Shown: positions 44,530 to 56,658 of the stretch, one piece after another
How positions within the stretch are numbered: position 1 is the first letter of the stretch
How the letters are laid out: every line of letters starts with the position of its first letter
Assembly (NCBI GenBank): GCA_038501625.1
Contig: JAZAYU010000869.1
Location: 1-64,000, forward strand
Origin: Corbicula japonica
Lineage: Eukaryota > Mollusca > Bivalvia > Venerida > Cyrenidae
Direction: 5' to 3'
DNA length: 64,000 nt
Translations under genes and position numbers: made by a program
Notes under the pieces: generated by a model
The model's input: the letters and a program-made list of their open reading frames with translations, nothing else
Told to the model about the DNA's origin: nothing
Databases searched by the model: none

Positions 44530-47500
44530 AAATGTGAGAGGTATATTTACAATAGATGACATTAAAATGTTTATTCTAATGTTCGCAGGTAATGCCGCCC
44601 TATTTGCTAGGAACAAACTGGAAGCAAATACAATTGACGTTAACTTTTTTAATGTAGAGATATATCGGAATACATGGAATCTCAAAATTAATACAAGAAA
44701 ATCGAAGGTTATGATTTTTGAAAGAGGAATACATACAATATTTGATTTTTATTTAAATAATACCAAACTTGATATTGAACCTGACGATAAATATCTTGGG
44801 GTTACATTTTCTAAAAATAATAGGTGGCAACGAACCCAAGATAACATAGCCAATAATTCATTGTTCGCGTTACATAATCTCGTTGCTGCTTTAAACCAGA
44901 TTGACTTACAGACCTCACAAAAATGCAAATTTTTTATGCACTGTTATAATCAAAATTATGATGTTTGGCGAATTCACGAGACAACTGATATTGAAGTGAT
45001 TCACACCAAATTTTGACAACATTTAGGGGTAACAATGTCAGATGCATTTACGGAGAATAATGCCTCAAGCAAATGTATAAAACACAAAATACTTTAATGA
45101 TCAACTATAAGTTAAAAGTGACAACGGATGAACAAAGTTTAGTATAACACGGTATGTATCCCAATAATAAACACTCGGAAGACAATGATAGGCTCGGAGG
45201 ATAAGAACGGCTAGAGATTTGTATGAGAGTGCGAAAAGCGTAAGTATTTTTACTTTTATCTTTTACTAACGCCGATTAAAATCACGTTGGTGATTGCAAT
45301 CGTTCTAGTCCAACATAAGCTATATAAAACTGCAATGTTTTTTGCAGACAGTCCCTACATTGTGGTGAAAATCACCGAAGAAGATGGAAAATTCGACCCA
45401 TTGCTCAAAATTAAACAATTTTCTATCTGTATTTAGGTATTCGAGTGAAGAAAACATAACTATTTGATCCTTTACTGTCCCTTGGTTAATAAACAATCAC
45501 TAAATGGTAACACAGTTCGGTAAAAATGAATCTAAATCTAACTTTTTCTGAAGATGTCAAAGCGAGATGGATAATCACAGGCTTCAGTGATATTTGTTAA
45601 AGATAATAGGTGGCTCAAACTGAATAATCGCCAGGCTTTAAATTTTACCTTCAGGAAAATGTATCAATACTATGTTTTTTATTATTTCTCAACTGTAAAA
45701 TGACGTTTTATATTCGCCTTTGTCCGTGCGTGTGTGTGTCAACAATGTATTCAAGCGACACCTCATCTAACAAAATGTTTTGTGATGGAGGGATTAACAT
45801 TTGCATAAGTTCTTTCCTTGACAAATTGTGGTTTCTTTTGCAACCAATAGAAATAACAGATTCGAAATGAGAAATGAAATAAAATGTATATTAGAAAAAT
45901 ATAATGAAGAACCATCGACATCATTCTGCTAGATGGATAAAAATTAAAATAAATAAAATATCTTTAGTGACTTTTCAATTGTCTTTTGCCAGAAAAACGT
46001 ATATTAGAAAATGTTTGTTAGAATTTATAGTAATTCGTGATCCACACCACTATGTACAGGTAACAAAAAACACATTGACATCCTTAGACAAGGACCCTCA
46101 GAACCGTTTCGCCCCTTACTTGTAAAGCTGTGTTTACCTGATGACGGGCCAGCAGTGGTAATCACTACCACGTGTCGATGTGTGATACGATACAAAATGT
46201 CATAAGAATTGATAAATAAGATTTTAGCGATGTATAAACGATTGCTTATTATTTGTATGTCCCTTTAGCGATTTAAGTGATATTATGTGATGGTATGTTT
46301 CCAAAAGGACCTATAGTCCAGTCATTGTTCACATTGACCTACAAAAAAGTTCAACAGAAATTATATTGCTTTTGGTATTTAGTATACATAGTTTTGAACA
46401 AAATATCTAAAATCTAGAGAAAACAAACACTGGGAAATTACAAAATAACGCTCGTATCTTCTTAGAATTATTCGTTTAAATGTTGATCTAAATGGGGCGC
46501 CATTCAAGCAGTTCTTCTGCAAGTTATATCGTTGTTTTTCTTTTTTTTTCTCAATTCAGTAGATTTCTGTGGTTTATAAGCTCTTCTATTTGTTTTTAAT
46601 GAGCATATGTCATCACCTGAGCTACGTCTGCATCCGCGCTCGACCTAGTTTTGTGTTTATGTCCATTTTTATCCGAAGTAACACAGCTATTGCTGTCAAC
46701 CTTGGCATACGTACTTACTATAACTGTAATAAGATGACTGTGCAGCTTAAGTAACATAACTCTGGTTAGCTTTTGACAGAATTATGGCCCCTTTATCGAC
46801 CTAGAAACGTTAATAAATTTTGATCTTAAGTTCCACTTTTCTCTCAAGTATCAAAGCTGTTGCTCTTTCAAAATTACAATACTTGCTAATTATTACAAGC
46901 ATCACTTGTGTCTAGTACTGGGTGTGTTTATAGAACCAATGAATGATTTTGAAAGTTAACAACTACACGCTGAAAACTAGCAAACTCAGGTCATCTCAAA
47001 AAGGCGTAAAACCTGATATGATATGATATAAAATGATATATTGTACATCTAAATCACTTAAGATTGCTACAGTGCAAATTTAAAGTGTATTACCTTCATT
47101 AGTACTTACCAAATATAGATAATGGGTTGGACAATGACTTCTAGTCGTGGAAGATAAAAAAATTGACTTTAAAACTAATAAACATTACTTAAAAGCATTA
47201 TGATGAAAAGGTAAGTTTGCTCATTATCCATAAAATTTTTAATGTAGCCACCTATTATCTTCACTGAAGCCAATGATTATCCATTTCGCTTTGATATCTT
47301 CAGAAAAAGTAAGATTTAGATTCATTTTTACCGAACTGTGTTACCATGTTGTGATTGCTTATAAACAGAGGGACAGTAAAAGATCAAATAGTTATGTTTT
47401 CTTCACCCAACTACCTAAATACAGATGGAAACTTGTTTAATTTTGAGGGATGGGTCGAATTTTCCATCTTCTTCGGTGATTTTCACCACAATGTAGGGAC

Positions 47501-48345
47501 TGTCTGCAAAAACATTGCAGTTTTATATAGCTTATGTTGGCCTAGAACGATTGCAATCACTAACGTGATTGTAATCGGCATAGGTAAAAGATAAAAGTAA
47601 AAATACTTATGCTTTTCTCACTCTCATCCAAATCTCTAGCCGTTCTTATCCTCCGAGCCTATCATTGTCTTCTGAGTGTTGATTATTGGGATACATACCG
47701 TGTATAAAGAATTCTAGAAACTCTAGAACAAGATGCAATAAATAGTGATACATTTTTTGGTGAAAATTGGGCAACGCAAATTAAAATTATTATAAATAAC
47801 ATAGTTTATTTGGTACAATAGTTAAAACATGGTAATAGATGTAAAACTGATTAAGCGAAAACGTTTAGAAGACTTTTAGATATTTATAAAAAAAACAATG
47901 GTATGTTCGAATAAATATTTCAAAAAAGATTAGATTGGTATTAGGTGGTTAAACAAAACAATACATATCAGCAAATGACATGGAATTTGAAAAAGGAAGA
48001 CATAACAAATTCAGAAAGAAATTTTAGAATTGCAATATGAAACAAATATGAAAGCGAGTACCATTTCTTTTTAGTCTGCCCTAAATATAGAAATTAACGA
48101 TTAAAACTTCGAGAGCCTTATTTTAACAATTGGCCAAGTATTAAATAAATTTAAACAACTTATGACAGGGAATTTGAAAACGATTTATAATATTACGAAG
48201 TTTATTTGATCAGCTGAAAAGGAAAGACGATAACGTTTTGAAAATGATATTGTTAACATTCAGTTTTACTATGCTTCTCAGTTAAATGTCTACCATTTGA
48301 TATTATTTATCTGTTTGCTATAAGCACATTGTGTTTATTCAATAA
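44530..48345 (+). pseudogene. LINE 3' half, split by a long-inverted-repeat insertion
   Basis: 44534-45016 encodes the RT C-terminal half ('LKINTRKSKVMIF' and 'DDKYLGVTFSKNNRW'), preceded by AGNAALFA where a LINE has the catalytic ADD box, so the active site is lost. After the insertion 45148-47702, the frames 47710-48300 carry the C-terminal tail ('YESEYHFFLVCP'), full of stops. It ends in (TTG)n at 48350-48372. Only the 3' part is present, as is usual for LINEs. Confidence 0.75.
45148..47702. mobile_element. Long-inverted-repeat element, TSD TATAA
   Basis: Arms 45148-45615 and 47246-47702 are inverted copies of about 460 bp with roughly 10 percent divergence. The ends are CACGGTATGTATCCC. 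TATAA lies immediately outside both ends (45143-45147 and 47703-47707). The 1.6-kb centre has no transposase. A CACGGT end and a 5-bp duplication recall Transib elements, whose ends resemble V(D)J heptamers, but the duplication here is A/T, unlike the GC-rich sites usual for Transib. The superfamily is therefore open. Confidence 0.85.
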
Positions 48346-48754
48346 ATGTGATTGTTGTTGTTGTTGCTGCTGCTTTACATTATTCCTGTGCATAATATGT
48401 TTGTTTAAAGACTATTGAGACACTTCAGAATGATAAAATTTTATCACTTTATTTAATCTGGCTATGCAAACAGTTTAAGCCACTAGAAAGTTTCTTATTA
48501 TGTATACTTGACTACTGTGCATCGTTTTCCCATAAGAATGCTTCTTATTTACATACAAGTATGAAGATAATAATTGTTGGCCCATAAACCGCTTGCAACA
48601 ATATTTAACTCTTAAAACCCATTCCGAGATTATGTTAAACTTAGAGCATTATAGTGCATGATTAAAGTTTCTTCGTTTCCAGAACTACCTTCCTGACATT
48701 TAACTTTGTAATGGTTGGACTAAATTCAATAAAACGTATTCTCTACTGCTCAGA

Positions 48755-48950
48755 CAACAACAACAACAACAAGAACAGCAACAGCAACAGCAACAACAAC
48801 AACAACAACAACATTAACAACAACTACTACTACTACTACTACTACTACTGCTACTGCTACTGCTACTGCTACTACTACTACTACTATTGCTACTGCTACT
48901 GCTGCAGCTGCTGCTGCTGCTACTGCTACTACTACTACTACTACTACTAT
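48755..48950. repeat. (AAC)n-(ACT)n-(GCT)n compound microsatellite
   Basis: Runs of caacaacaac, then tactactact, then tgctactgct. All long single-residue 'proteins' here (Asn/Tyr, Val, Ala, Ser runs) come from this repeat. Confidence 0.95.
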
Positions 48951-48951
48951 G

Positions 48952-49004
48952 ACTCTTCTGGAGGCGTCGCTCATTGACTAACACTCTTCTGGAGGCGTCG
49001 CTCA
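48952..49004. repeat. 23-bp direct repeat after the microsatellite
   Basis: 'actcttctggaggcgtcgc' occurs at 48952 and again at 48981, 29 bp apart. It may be a duplication formed with the microsatellite insertion. Confidence 0.85.
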
Positions 49005-49499
49005 TATGGGCAACCGGTAGCGACGATAAATAAATGGAAATACGAACAAATTTGGCTACTTATTGGTTTGTTACATGTAGTTTAACTATGTACAATTCGC
49101 GTAAAGTATAGGTTTTTATCAACTTTGTTTTGGTAATCTCCAGGGCTTTGTTAAAGGGACTTTGAATTAACAAAATTCCTTTATTTGTTCTATATTTTTA
49201 TTTAAACAATAAAACAATCTGCACTTAAATATTTCATAATCATTAAACACTTGAGAAGCCACGTTGCCTTTCCTTTTACTGCAATTCCAGAAAATAGTAT
49301 ATGCATTTCAACTGTCTCAATATAATTTGGACTTCCAGTGTTACATCACAGAAACTCATATTTGGTGGTTGTTTCATGGATACATTCTAGATTTATGTTA
49401 CAGGAAGGTGATTGTCAAAAAGCTGCTGCAAGTGTGATAATTAGGATGATGTGAATTGAAACTTTCGCCCCTTTTTATTGCCACCTAACTGGACTTAAC

Positions 49500-49582
49500 T
49501 TCATTAGGAAAACAGTATCCTAAATTGAGCTAAGAGCAGCTGCTAAGTGCCCCGCTAACTGAGCTACCGCAGCGGTTCTTAA
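49500..49582 (-). repeat. tRNA-like fragment (SINE head or tRNA relic)
   Basis: The minus strand reads gctgcggtagctcagttagc then ggggcacttagcagc, matching the 5' half of a tRNA with a good pol III A box (TAGCTCAGTTAGC). No B box or CCA-side acceptor strand follows, so it is not a functional tRNA gene. Confidence 0.6.
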
Positions 49583-50277
49583 TGGCCTCCTAGTGCATCA
49601 TGCCAAAATGCTTTCCACGACTTCTTGCGAGTAAAATGCTTTGTTATTCAAGGTTCGAAAATGTTTCAGCAGACGATAGTTTGCGGGAAACCGCAAATAC
49701 GAGTACTTTCGTTCAAGAATGACGTCTCTGGAAAATTTTTAATTTCTACCTAGTAACAAGTAAAATGTATATGAAACCATTTAGATCAACATATGTAAGC
49801 TGGTAGTAATTACCAAAGTGGTAACTATTTTGAGTTTGAATATATGTATGGAGAGGTTGAAAGCTGTATATGTAAACAGTGATTACAAAATAATACATTT
49901 AATCAACTATTTTCAACATTCAAAAGGACACGATCATTTTGCATGGATTGTCTATTTTTACATTCACATGCGCCTCTTAACTTCGCCCGTGACAGATCCT
50001 GCGATTGATCGAACAGTGGAATAAAATGACAATATGTGTTTTCTCTATTTTCTATATTATTATTATTCAATATATTCTTATATTCACAGTAAATCTCGAA
50101 GCTTCGATATAATCTCTATTTAGAGATCAAATGCTTCTTCCGTAGAAGATGGCAACGTCGGGTTTACTAGCTGGAACAATCTGCAGAATTCAGGAAAGCA
50201 CCCTTTTAGATTTAATGGTTGGGAATACAACTCTTACACACATAAATTTCGTCTTCATAAAAGTTGTGACTGTTACT

Positions 50278-51170
50278 TTAAGTGTTATAAAATTCTAGTA
50301 ATTCAGGCTTTCCTACTGGTCCATTATTTTTTCTACGGGAAATATCATGAACATTCCACTCGTTGGCGAAGATCTCCAGTTCTCGTCTTATTATTGGTGT
50401 GAAGTAGTAAATAAGACAATGTCTTTCAAAAATATCCCCATCCCAGTAAATATTGTTGTCTCTCATGTCTTCGAAAAAATTGATCCAAAAGTCAAGACAC
50501 TGACGTCGTAACATGCTCCACATTGATTCTATTCTTTGATTGGAGGTACTTTTACCGTGAATAAAGCTCTTTTCTGCTGAATGATCATGATTGTGATTAT
50601 ACCGAAAATATATCTGAAGCCGACTTATCGTTGTATTTTCTGTGCCCATGTCACTCAGTATCATTGCTGGAACCCTGCAACCACTGTTCGTTATAGCCTG
50701 CAGAAAATACCGCGAGATTATTTTGGGCTTGTTATTACTTTGACCCACTTCAAGCCACAGAATTGTCCGACTAAATCCATCTACTGCTCATTGAATCGCA
50801 AATCCTAAAAGTTTTATTTTGTCATAACCGTCTATATTCCAAATAAAGTCCGGACCAGGACAGGAATATTGACGACAAAGAAAGCGCTTAGCCTTTCTTC
50901 TTTCCATATCCTCTGGGCAAGCGAGCCACATTAAGCGTAGAACTGTCATCTACGAACACGTACACCATACACTCTCTTCAATCTTTTCCACATTGTTTTA
51001 TAACCTAAGAAACGACCACTTCCGGAAAGTTCTTTTAAAAGGGCACTGATAATAACTTCAATTGGAGACTCTGGGACTCTTCTTTGTAAGTCCATCCGCT
51101 TCAACAGCCTTTTTAAATGTCTGTAAATTATCTTAAATCCATGAAACAGAGCGGCCAAAATATTTACTTG
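50278..51170 (-). pseudogene. Integrase-core (DDE) domain protein, broken
   Basis: N-terminal part (ends at 50946): 'YRHLKRLLKRMDLQRR', 'GSGRFLGYKTMWKRLKRVYG'. After a one-base frameshift near 50946: 'YSCPGPDFIWNIDGYDK', a TGA stop at 50788-50790, then 'VDGFSRTILWLEVG' and 'LSDMGTENTTIS', 'NQRIESMWSMLRRQCLDFW', ending 'GKPELLEFYNT'. Asp of IDGYDK, Asp of LSDMGTEN and Glu of QRIE are the candidate DDE triad of an RNase H-fold integrase. I recognise it as the integrase-core family found in many aquatic animal genomes (I believe Pfam rva_4; not checked). All key residues are kept, so inactivation looks recent. Confidence 0.8.
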
Positions 51171-51364
51171 TATTTGTAGCCAAAAAAAGAAGTAATGCAT
51201 GATAAGTTTCATTTTTAATTGACACGAATGCTCACTTCGTTCGCCGACAGGAAACGCAGCATATACCTGGCAGATAATCGAACACATACACAGTATTGTG
51301 ACCTGAAAATTAAAAAGAAGCGTTTTAAAGTTTAAACTTTGTAAAATATATTTGAACCACAAAT

Positions 51365-51940
51365 AGATTGTTTTTCTTAAAGAAAAAAAAACAACTTAAG
51401 ATAATTCTAAATATTTTACATGTTGACAATAAAAATCTTTATTTTATTCATTTTAGGACAGTGTTTTATAAACAGTTACATTTGTCATGCAGCGATTGTT
51501 TTAATGATTTATTTCATTGTCAAAACAATGTTCTTGTTACAGTTATCAAGTTAAGGTTCCGCAAAGATTTATAAATACATTTATTTACTAAAATCTAGGT
51601 GGCAATAAGTATTTTCCCCAAAATTTATGTTTTGAAATTTTAGCTAGTATTCACCATTTGCAAAGTTTGCGACCTCTTAAGATTATCTAGTTTTCAGTTA
51701 TTTTATCGTTTGGAACTCCTCTTAATGTTACATTAATAAATATAATTATGAATAACAACGAATCAGGTAATTTGTTTACAATTTTAGAACAGTTCCAAAA
51801 AATACAGCGTATAAAAAAACTTACCATAACGCTAAAATTCTTGTAAACCAGTAGAGATTTGATGATTCACTAAGGTTAAACTGGTAAGGTGCGCCTTCAG
51901 GCAATAACAACCTGATGACGTCAAGTCACGTGATTAACAA
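51365..51940. other. No feature recognised
   Basis: AT-rich sequence upstream of the integrase-core pseudogene. No repeat or coding signal. Confidence 0.5.
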
Positions 51941-51947
51941 AATCGCG

Positions 51948-52085
51948 AAGTGTGAAGTTTGAAGTGTGAAGTATGAAGTATGAAGTCTGAAGTGTGAATT
52001 CTGAAGTGTGAAGTCTGAAATGTGAAGTATGAAATGTGAAGTATGAAATGTGAAGTCTGAAGTGCGAAGTGTGAAGTATGAATGT
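51948..52085. repeat. 9-11-bp minisatellite (gtgtgaagtatgaa)
   Basis: About fourteen copies of a 'tgaagtgtgaagt/tatgaagt' unit in tandem. Open frames on the minus strand (FTLHTSHF repeats) are by-products. Confidence 0.95.
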
Positions 52086-52219
52086 TGAAGTCACCACCGG
52101 TCTTTCGTAGAAGTTGACATCGCGCATGAAGTGGTCTCTTCTTCGGTGCTAAATATAGCTCAGTTAGGCCTATATTTAGCTTCTTAAAAGTGAGGTCACT
52201 ATTATTTAACAATATCATG

Positions 52220-53400
52220 GAAAATCCCGTCTATGAGAAAGAATTCGATCGGATCTTTTGTGTTCTGTTAGAGAGTTTATATATTGGAATCTATATGGAC
52301 AAATATGATTTTTCAATAGTATATTCATACCTAAGTTACGTGCTGGAGCTTTAAATATATTAACAGTAAACGATATGGTCACTATATTCTTCTAAATAAT
52401 TGATACTAATGCAACAACTGCTATCTACATTTGCTACCGATTAAAGTGGCAAATATATATAAATATAATATATGCCTCGCATCTGGGTTTAAATGGGAAT
52501 AAAATATCCAACTACAACTGCTACTACCCCAACTACTACTGTTATTGTTGCTACTTCTCCTTCTTCAGCAACAACAACACCAACAAATAAGCTCTTTTGG
52601 AAATGTTATACATATAAAGTTAATTAATATAATAGTTAGGTATCCCCAAAAGGATTAATGTTCGTGGAAGTAAGATATATGGGTGAGATAAGTAACCAAC
52701 GAACAAACTTTCAGACATAAAGGAACAGATCTAAGCACCAGACACGGCGACATCGCCTAGGCAAGAGTGCTGTACAGGTAATAGACGTGCCATCCATAAA
52801 CCATAACTATTAACAAATGACCCTCTGACTGCCTAGGCTTTTACATACACTGATTGTTTTATATAAAAACAAACTTGTGAGACAATTACATATACACATT
52901 TATTAGCATCGCGTTTCCTCCTTATTTATTTTTGGAGTATTTAAGCACACTAGTGCTATAGACAGAGATACACACAATGATAGTCAACTGGATCTTTCGA
53001 TACACTGAATTGAAGATATATTTATTCAATGGGAGATAATTCAATTCAAACAAGATTCAGAGAGTCTATAGTAGGCGGGAACACCAACCGGTTAGGACTT
53101 CATAGTACCAACATAACATTAGCACAATATATATTGATAGTCCAAAGTTGGAAAATCTTAGATTAGAAAGAAGCCATATACGTGTTTAAACAAAAAACGC
53201 CTTTGTGACCAACGTTAATTAGTCATGTAAATTACGTAGCTCACCATTTCTTTAGTTATAAATGCAAAGTAGATAGAGAAAAATTACTTTATAGTAGGTA
53301 TATTAACCACAGTTTTAGGCATTTTCACCTTGTCAACAAACCCTTTTATATTGATTGAACAGTCTTAGATAAAGAAATAGGTTCTCTCGTAGCCCTTGAC
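52220..53400. other. No gene; possible remnant of the 5' LTR at the right end
   Basis: AT-rich. Short CTA/CAA triplet runs at 52505-52590. The part adjoining 53405 should contain the 5' LTR of the Gypsy-class remnant, but no second copy is found downstream, so its start cannot be placed. Confidence 0.4.
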
Positions 53401-53539
53401 AAAGTTAGGGGCTCGTCCGGGGTCAGTTTAAAGAAGGCATCACCAGCTGTGTTTTGACAACTATAAAGCTAAATATGGACTACGAAAAGTTGATAATGTT
53501 AGGCGAAAGGCTGTGGCTTAACGGCCCAGAACTTACGTT

Positions 53540-53868
53540 GAAAAAGGGAGACTGAGTACCACGAAAAAGAAGAGCGTGCACTGCTACTTGAGATTGACAG
53601 TTTCGAACGCAAAGCTATGTTGAAACGCTATCAGCTTACCGGAGAGGAGTTCAGGCTGAAGTTCAGAGATAGCAAGCCTTTACAGGGTGAAACTGTATTT
53701 CAGTTCATTGCAAGGCTAAGGAGATATTTCAATAGATGGACAGAGATAGCAAAGATAGAAAATACGTACCGAGCTGTCAGATCTCTTGATAAGGGAACAA
53801 TTCATTTCAAATTGTTCTCAGGAATGCCAAGATCGGTCGAAGATGTGACCAGATTGGCCGAACAATAA
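53540..53868 (+). pseudogene. gag-like fragment
   Basis: The frame reads '...ERALLLEIDSFERKAMLKR', 'LTGEEFRLKFRDSKPLQGET', 'FQFIARLRRYFNRWTEIA', ending 'RSVEDVTRLAEQ'. The pattern 'e.F+..Fr......ge....y..Rl..y...W' is the capsid region of Gypsy-class gag proteins. A deletion has removed part of the last helices ('RSLDKGTIHFKLFSGMPRS'). Confidence 0.65.
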
Positions 53869-54209
53869 ATAGAAGCGCATGGAGGGACGAATACATATAA
53901 CTGAAGCTCCAAGGCCAGCCATACGCCAAAAAGGCGGTCAAATCAATGACCAGAATAAGGAGACAGCACAAAAGTCTATCGCAAACCATTAAAGGCCGAC
54001 GTGCTTCAACCTTAAAGTTGGTTATCTTGCACGAAACGCGATGGGCCGAAAGGAACTCAAAAGACTGCGAGAAGTGATGAAGGCCGAGCAAATGACAAAA
54101 AGGTTTCAGCATTATGCATGCGTACTACCATAAATGGAAATATTGAGAACGGCCAACTAAAGCTAGCAAATGGCGAGAACCAGTCATCAGAGGGGCATGT
54201 ACCATACAG

Positions 54210-54410
54210 ATGTTAGAAGGTGTTTGTAACTTATACATACAGACAGGGTATGTCGGAGACAAAGAGGCGCGAGTCCTCGAAGACACAGGCTGTGAGCTGG
54301 CAGCAATCAGGATAGAATTTCTCCGTGATGATCAGTTGTCAGGAAAGCAAATAGCTACGATAACTAAACTACCGAATACCAAGCTAAGACTGTCCCAGCT
54401 GCTAAAATAA
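54210..54410 (+). pseudogene. Retroelement aspartic protease fragment
   Basis: It encodes 'GYVGDKEARVLEDTGCELAA' followed by 'IRIEFLRDDQLSG'. DTG is the catalytic motif of the retropepsin fold. The flap and second half are degraded. Confidence 0.65.
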
Positions 54411-54710
54411 ACATTAAAACTCCATATTAAAAATTAGAGTTAGATGCCATGGTGGTAAAATCACTCATATGTGCTCTTGTTTAAGGCAATAAACCTGATG
54501 TGCTTGATAAACCAGACCCAAAACGGACTAAGCATCAGGAACCCAAAAACCTATATAAAGGAGTCAAAAGTTGCTGTAGTCATGACGAATGCCCAAGCTA
54601 AAAAAGTTGAGCAACAAAGCATTGAATGTCCCAACACCCTCTTGCAACTCGGAGATCAATGTTGATTCATTGAAACGTGCTGAAAACGAAGATCCGTCAT
54701 TGAACAAACT

Positions 54711-55230
54711 ATGCCATGGTCACACACGTTGATCAACAAAAAGCTGATGACCAAAGGTGGGCATAAATATAGATATGAAGACCGCAAAAATGACTTATAT
54801 CGGATATTTGAACATAAGAGAGGGGTTTCACCATTTAAACTCCTGTATTGCCGAACCGCTAGAGGCCCGATGCAATCTCCTAAGGAACTATGGAGAGAGC
54901 AAGAATCACATGAGGCTAGAAATACATATCAGTTTGTGCCAGATTTAAAGCAGCGTTTAGAAGAAACCTGCAAGGTAGCCAGGGAGAGCCTTAAAGAATC
55001 ACAGCAGAGTTATAAGCACCATTATGACAAATCATCTAGACCAAGAAGCTAGAAAGTAGGTGACAACGTGTTGGTCCTTCTATCAACCAGCAATAATAAG
55101 TTGTGCGTCAGTGGAAAGGTCCATATGAAGTAGCACAGGTAGGCAAAAAGATGGATTACAGAGTGAAGGTTGAAAATAGAATAACTACCTACCACATCAA
55201 TCTACTGAAAAGTTATGAAGTCCGAACAGA
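54711..55230 (+). pseudogene. Integrase C-terminal fragment
   Basis: 'GVSPFKLLYCRTARGPM' and 'LKQRLEETCKVARESLKESQ' are the last helices after the integrase catalytic core. After a stop the frames give 'VGDNVLVLLST', 'QWKGPYEVAQVGKKMDYRVK' and 'ITTYHINLLKSYE', the GPY/F module. The zinc-binding and DDE core are missing, presumably deleted between 54410 and 54780. Confidence 0.7.
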
Positions 55231-55264
55231 ATTTGTCTCTATAACCGTCTCAAAGCCCCTGTGC

Positions 55265-56165
55265 GGGTAAAACAATACCCAGTACCATATGCCAAGAGAA
55301 AAGATGTAAAAGTAGAGGTTCAGGCTTTGCTCGAAGCTAATAATATTAAACCAGCAACATTAGAGTATAACTCGCCCATGGTGGTGGTGCGAAAGAAGGA
55401 TGGCAGGATGTAAGAATATTTTACAAAAGCTGATGTGGCGAAAAGGTACTGGGAAATTCCAGTTGCTGAAGACTGTCGTCATTATACGGCATTTACAAAC
55501 AACGGAGTCCGGAACTTATCAATTCCGAAAAATGCCATTTGGTTGGTAAATTCAGGAGTGACATTTAATCGCATGATGCGTAAATTGATCGCTGGTTGAC
55601 ACAATACCGACAACTATGTCCATGATGTTTTTGGGGCATACAGCATCTTGGGATCAACACTTGGACATACTGAGAGATCTGTTTGCAAGAATTATAAGCG
55701 CGGGCCTAACAGCTAAGCCTTCTAAATGTCATAGGATATTACAACCCCAGATTCACAGGACACATCGTTGATAACGCCATTCTTCTGATGAAAGAAGAAT
55801 TCTTGAGAAAATTCGTCAAGCTGAATTACCAGCCACAAAGAGACAAGTTAGGGCATTCCAGGGCATTGCCAGCTACTGAAGGTGGTTAATCCTATCATTT
55901 GCTTAGATAGCCGCGTCGATGACTGATCTCACAAAGAAAGGTCAGACAAACAAAGTAAACTGGGGCATGGTACAAGACAAGGCCTTTAAGTCACTGAAGG
56001 ACCAGTTGACGCGAGCACCAATTTTACCTCTGATTGATTTTGGAAGGAAATTTCACCCTTCAGTGAGATGTTTCGGAGAAAAACATAGGAGCTGCACTGT
56101 TACAGCACCGTTGCGATGGACTGTTTCCCGTTCCCTTTGCCAGGACAAAATTGTTCTAACTTAAA
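55265..56165 (+). pseudogene. Gypsy-class RT and RNase H fragment
   Basis: 'VKQYPVPYAKRKDVKVEVQA', 'TLEYNSPMVVVRKKDGRM', then after a deletion 'FTKADVAKRYWEIPVAEDC' and 'NYVHDVFGA', where the catalytic YVDD has become YVHD. From 55916 'TDLTKKGQTNKVNWG' and 'DKAFKSLKDQLTRAPIL' lead to RNase H, where the first Asp region is lost. Clearly inactive. Confidence 0.75.
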
Positions 56166-56199
56166 AGAAACTACTCCGTGATAAAGCGTAAATGTTTGG

Positions 56200-56270
56200 C
56201 AATAGTATTTATATTATACAGCGCTATGCGTGCTTGGTGATTAACCCATCAACAGTTGATCATTAGGCTC
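56200..56270 (+). pseudogene. Small Penelope-like C-terminal fragment
   Basis: 'YIIQRYACLVINPSTVDH' resembles the C-terminal 'DIVQRSAALVIIPSRVDP' of the second Penelope-like remnant at 60379. It marks a junction between the Gypsy-class remnant and another element. Confidence 0.4.
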
Positions 56271-56582
56271 AATGTTTGGAATAGATGAAAAGAGAACTTT
56301 GAAAGCCATCGAACATGAAAAATATGAAAATATTGCAAGCTCGGTTTGATTGTGCCTGATTGAGGCAGTAATATGTATGTTCATTACTGACCACGCCGCC
56401 TAGCCCTGGGTTGAACGCAACTGAAGATTAAGCGCAAACACGTGCTCTCTTTCCCTCTCTTCTTTTTCGCTGCGTGAGGGAGTTGAGTTTTCTGAGTGCG
56501 TGTATTCCTGATATGGATATTTCAGTTTTTCAATAGTTACACCAGTAAACAGTACAATTTTGATCCATCCCAAACGATGGTA

Positions 56583-56658
56583 TGCATATGGCGCTGAACA
56601 TGGAACCTTCAATGAGGTATTTTCAGATACATACCGTTCCATGTTCAGCGGCGTATGG
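56583..56658. repeat. 23-bp inverted repeat
   Basis: 'gcatatggcgctgaacatgg' near 56583 is inverted at 56636-56658 ('gttccatgttcagcggcgta'), separated by about 30 bp. A short foldback of unknown origin. Confidence 0.7.

Larger units (their letters stand above)
53405..56200 (+). mobile_element. Decayed Ty3/Gypsy-class retrotransposon with Gmr1-like domain order
   Basis: It starts with a primer-site-like TTAGGGGCTCGTCCGGGGT (tRNA-Pro type) at 53405-53423. Then, in order on the plus strand: gag fragment, protease motif (DTGC), integrase C-terminus (QWKGPYEV, TTYHINLLKSYE), RT (PMVVVRKKDG ... NYVHDVFGA), and RNase H lead-in. In ordinary Gypsy elements the integrase is last; an integrase upstream of RT is the arrangement of Gmr1-like elements. 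Every domain is broken by stops and deletions, and no 3' LTR was found. Confidence 0.75.

Noticed and set aside
44534..45016. Active LINE reverse transcriptase
   Set aside because: The ADD catalytic box reads AGNA and the rest of the protein is interrupted by a foldback insertion and many stops.
48711..49005. Poly-Asn/Tyr, poly-Val/Ala and poly-Ser frames
   Set aside because: Direct products of the AAC/ACT/GCT microsatellite.
49500..49582. Functional tRNA gene
   Set aside because: Only the 5' half with an A box is present; no B box or closing acceptor stem.
51921..52218. FTLHTSHF-type repeat proteins
   Set aside because: Translation of the 9-11-bp minisatellite.
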